From Nemertoderma westbladi (lineage: Eukaryota; Xenacoelomorpha; Nemertodermatida; Nemertodermatidae), in contig JAUCBJ010008769.1 of assembly GCA_032718475.1 (NCBI GenBank), forward strand, positions 1 to 30,966: a DNA stretch of 30,966 nt, given 5' to 3'. Position 1 is the stretch's first letter. Every line of letters starts with the position of its first letter. Position numbers and translations under genes: made by a program. Of this stretch, positions 29,481 to 30,966 are shown piece by piece. The notes under the pieces were generated by a model. The model made no database searches. It saw nothing but the letters and a program-made list of their open reading frames with translations, and was not told the DNA's origin.

Positions 29481-30438
29481 GAAATGACCTATATAAGGCG
29501 CAGAAAGAGTCCCTACTCAAACAGACTACAGCGGCCAGGAATCCAGTTAAGGCTGCATCTAGGTCCCTGAACAGGCAGTACTCTGTTAATCTACAGGAGC
29601 TAATAAACCAACAGGTTGATGCCATCAATGATGCCGACAACAGCAGGCAATCATCCCAGGCATGGAAATCGATCAAATTGCTTACTGGTCGGAAAAGCCA
29701 ACCAACCACCAAGGTCAAGGCTGAATCACCAGCCGATCGCCTCAATGGTTGTAAGGCCCACTTTGAAAAGCTCCTCAATAATGACAGAGTATTGCCTGAT
29801 GACTTTAAGAGAGCATTAAGACCAATCGTGCCAGTGGAGTAGATGGTGTTCCCCCTGAAGTTCTTTAAAATACCTGAGTGTTTAAAGCTCATCTATCCCA
29901 TCATAGTAGACATGTACAGAACAACAAGAGTCCCACAAGAAATGAAAACAAACCAGTTGGTGCCATCAGTTCCCAAGAAGGGCAACCTAACACTCTATGG
30001 TTCTTTTCGGGGAATCTCATTGATCTCGATTGCTGCAAAGCTATACAATAGAATCAGGGAATCGCATCAGGGATCCCATTGAGAGACTGCTCCGTGGAAA
30101 TCAGAATGGGTCCCGTAAAGGTCGTGGAACCATGGAGCCCATTTTGGCACTTAGAAGGATAATTGACGAGTTATCAAAAAAGAAAGACAGGCATCTGGCT
30201 GTTTTTTATCTTTGTTGACTTCTTCAAGGGTGCTTTGGCAGCCTCATGGAGTGAATAAACGTGGTGGACAGCCCATGACTTTCTTGAGACGCATCTTAAA
30301 GGACACTGGCCTTGAAGATGCGGATGATCTAGCAAATGTCATGGGTGATAGGAAGTTGTGGCGGCGTAACTTTTTCGACAAGCCGGCACAGCATTCTTAA
30401 AAAGGCAGCTGCAATGCAGCATGCCGATCCTAGTAGTA
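29481..30438 (+). mobile_element. RTE2 copy with internal deletions
   Basis: It starts in the linker (RNDLYKAQKES) and keeps SLNRQYSVNLQELINQQ, the VPKKGNLT block and QNGSRKGRGTMEPI. It then breaks just after motif A (FVDFFKG) at about 30233 and jumps to LWQPHGVNKRG in the C-terminal end. The 3' end has KAAAMQHADPS-type sequence and a TAGTAGTA tail at about 30430-30438. A smaller deletion of roughly 90 bp lies near 29810. Frames at 29423-29842, 29843-30082, 30030-30218 and 30212-30400 are pieces of the one broken polyprotein. Confidence 0.9.
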
Positions 30439-30461
30439 TGCACTGGCCGTTCCTCACAGGG

Positions 30462-30515
30462 AAGCAAAACATTTATATATACAGTATAAAGCAAAACATT
30501 TATATATACAGTATA
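30462..30515. repeat. 27-bp perfect tandem duplication
   Basis: AGCAAAACATTTATATATAC plus AGTATAA occurs twice in direct succession, just outside the RTE2 tail. Simple slippage is the likely origin. Confidence 0.9.
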
Positions 30516-30540
30516 AATAAATCTCGACTAACCGAATAAA

Positions 30541-30966
30541 GCCGTCGTCGGCACTGCAACGCCATCTAGCGTCAGCAACTCAAATATAATCAAACATATC
30601 CAAATAAGAGAATAGTTAATATGTGGTGTTATCGAACATGTTTTCTTCATCTCTCTAGCTATTATTTGCTCCAATCCAAGCCACTCAACTAAGTACTACA
30701 GTACATTAGGCCTACAACAAACTGTACAACTGTAGGCCTATAACCTAATAGCTTTCAAATTTTAATTCTATCACAAATGGAGTTAAACAAAAAAAATCTA
30801 AACTTACCTTTTCCAAACACATAACATCATAATTACTCGATCTACTTTAAAAAAATATCCTTTCTGTTATTGTCATTTAACAAACACATAAAATTTTCAT
30901 CAACATTGCCATTTTTCCATACTTGCTGTCATTACTTTAAAAATAAGAGACTAACATTACACTTTA
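30541..30966. other. AT-rich right edge, no gene recognised
   Basis: No domain or long frame is seen. On the minus strand TTTGGAAAAG|GTAAGTTT near 30803-30815 is a good donor-like site, but the frames before it are short and its phase (2 from the nearest ATG) does not fit the FOLN exon. The minus-strand gene probably starts beyond this window. Confidence 0.45.

Noticed and set aside
30790-30830. Donor-like AAAAG|GTAAGTTT as the first exon of the minus-strand gene
   Set aside because: Upstream frames are very short with no signal peptide, and the phase does not fit the FOLN exon's phase-1 acceptor.

Overview
This is a repeat-dominated window from an animal nuclear genome. The evidence is AT-rich non-coding sequence, exons with GT/AG boundaries and extracellular Cys-rich modules, non-LTR (LINE) retrotransposons, a Ty3/Gypsy-like gag remnant, satellites and long minisatellites. 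There are no bacterial operons, ribosome binding sites or CRISPR arrays. A marine invertebrate is plausible, but the species cannot be fixed from the sequence.

Layout. 1-752: a 208-bp satellite. 753-2150: LINE family 'RTE1' copy 1 (+). 2256-2551: a diverged repeat pair. 3079-7630: a 2,276-bp segment present twice in tandem at near identity; each unit holds pieces of a second LINE family ('RTE2') and an unclassified CpG-rich, hairpin-bearing segment 'X'. 7406-9144: RTE2 copy with a deleted RT core. 9145-11234: a 34-bp minisatellite (61 units) starting on the RTE2 tail. 12223-15862: a decayed retroelement with a Ulp1-like peptidase and a reverse transcriptase, split by an intact antisense RTE1 copy (13847-15506) with an 8-bp target-site duplication. 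15863-16733: an RTE1 scrap and a gag scrap. 16741-22940: a 33-bp minisatellite of about 188 units. 22908-29052 (minus): exons of a secreted or matrix-type gene. 29222-30438: two RTE2 pieces head to head.

The only candidate host gene lies on the minus strand. Its exons in transcript order are a follistatin-N-like module (29052-28966), follistatin-N plus Kazal (28515-28273), a degenerate thyroglobulin-1-like module (27892-27613) and a VWC/pacifastin-like Cys module (23033-22908). Three of the four are symmetric phase 1-1 exons, as expected of shuffled extracellular modules.

The most striking structure is at the 3' end of the VWC-like exon. The minisatellite repeats the exon's own 3' end plus the first five intron bases, so each 33-bp unit carries a 5' splice site of the AG|GTAAG type, all in phase 1. 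About 188 potential donors are lined up, and the last reads AG|GTAAGTT. Each donor used further along would add 11 residues (GTGGGKSGCDE) without changing frame until the first in-frame stop near 22327. A possible terminal exon with a matching phase and an RGD lies at 11829-11768. I know of no named system like this. Whether it is transcribed and how it is spliced needs RNA data.
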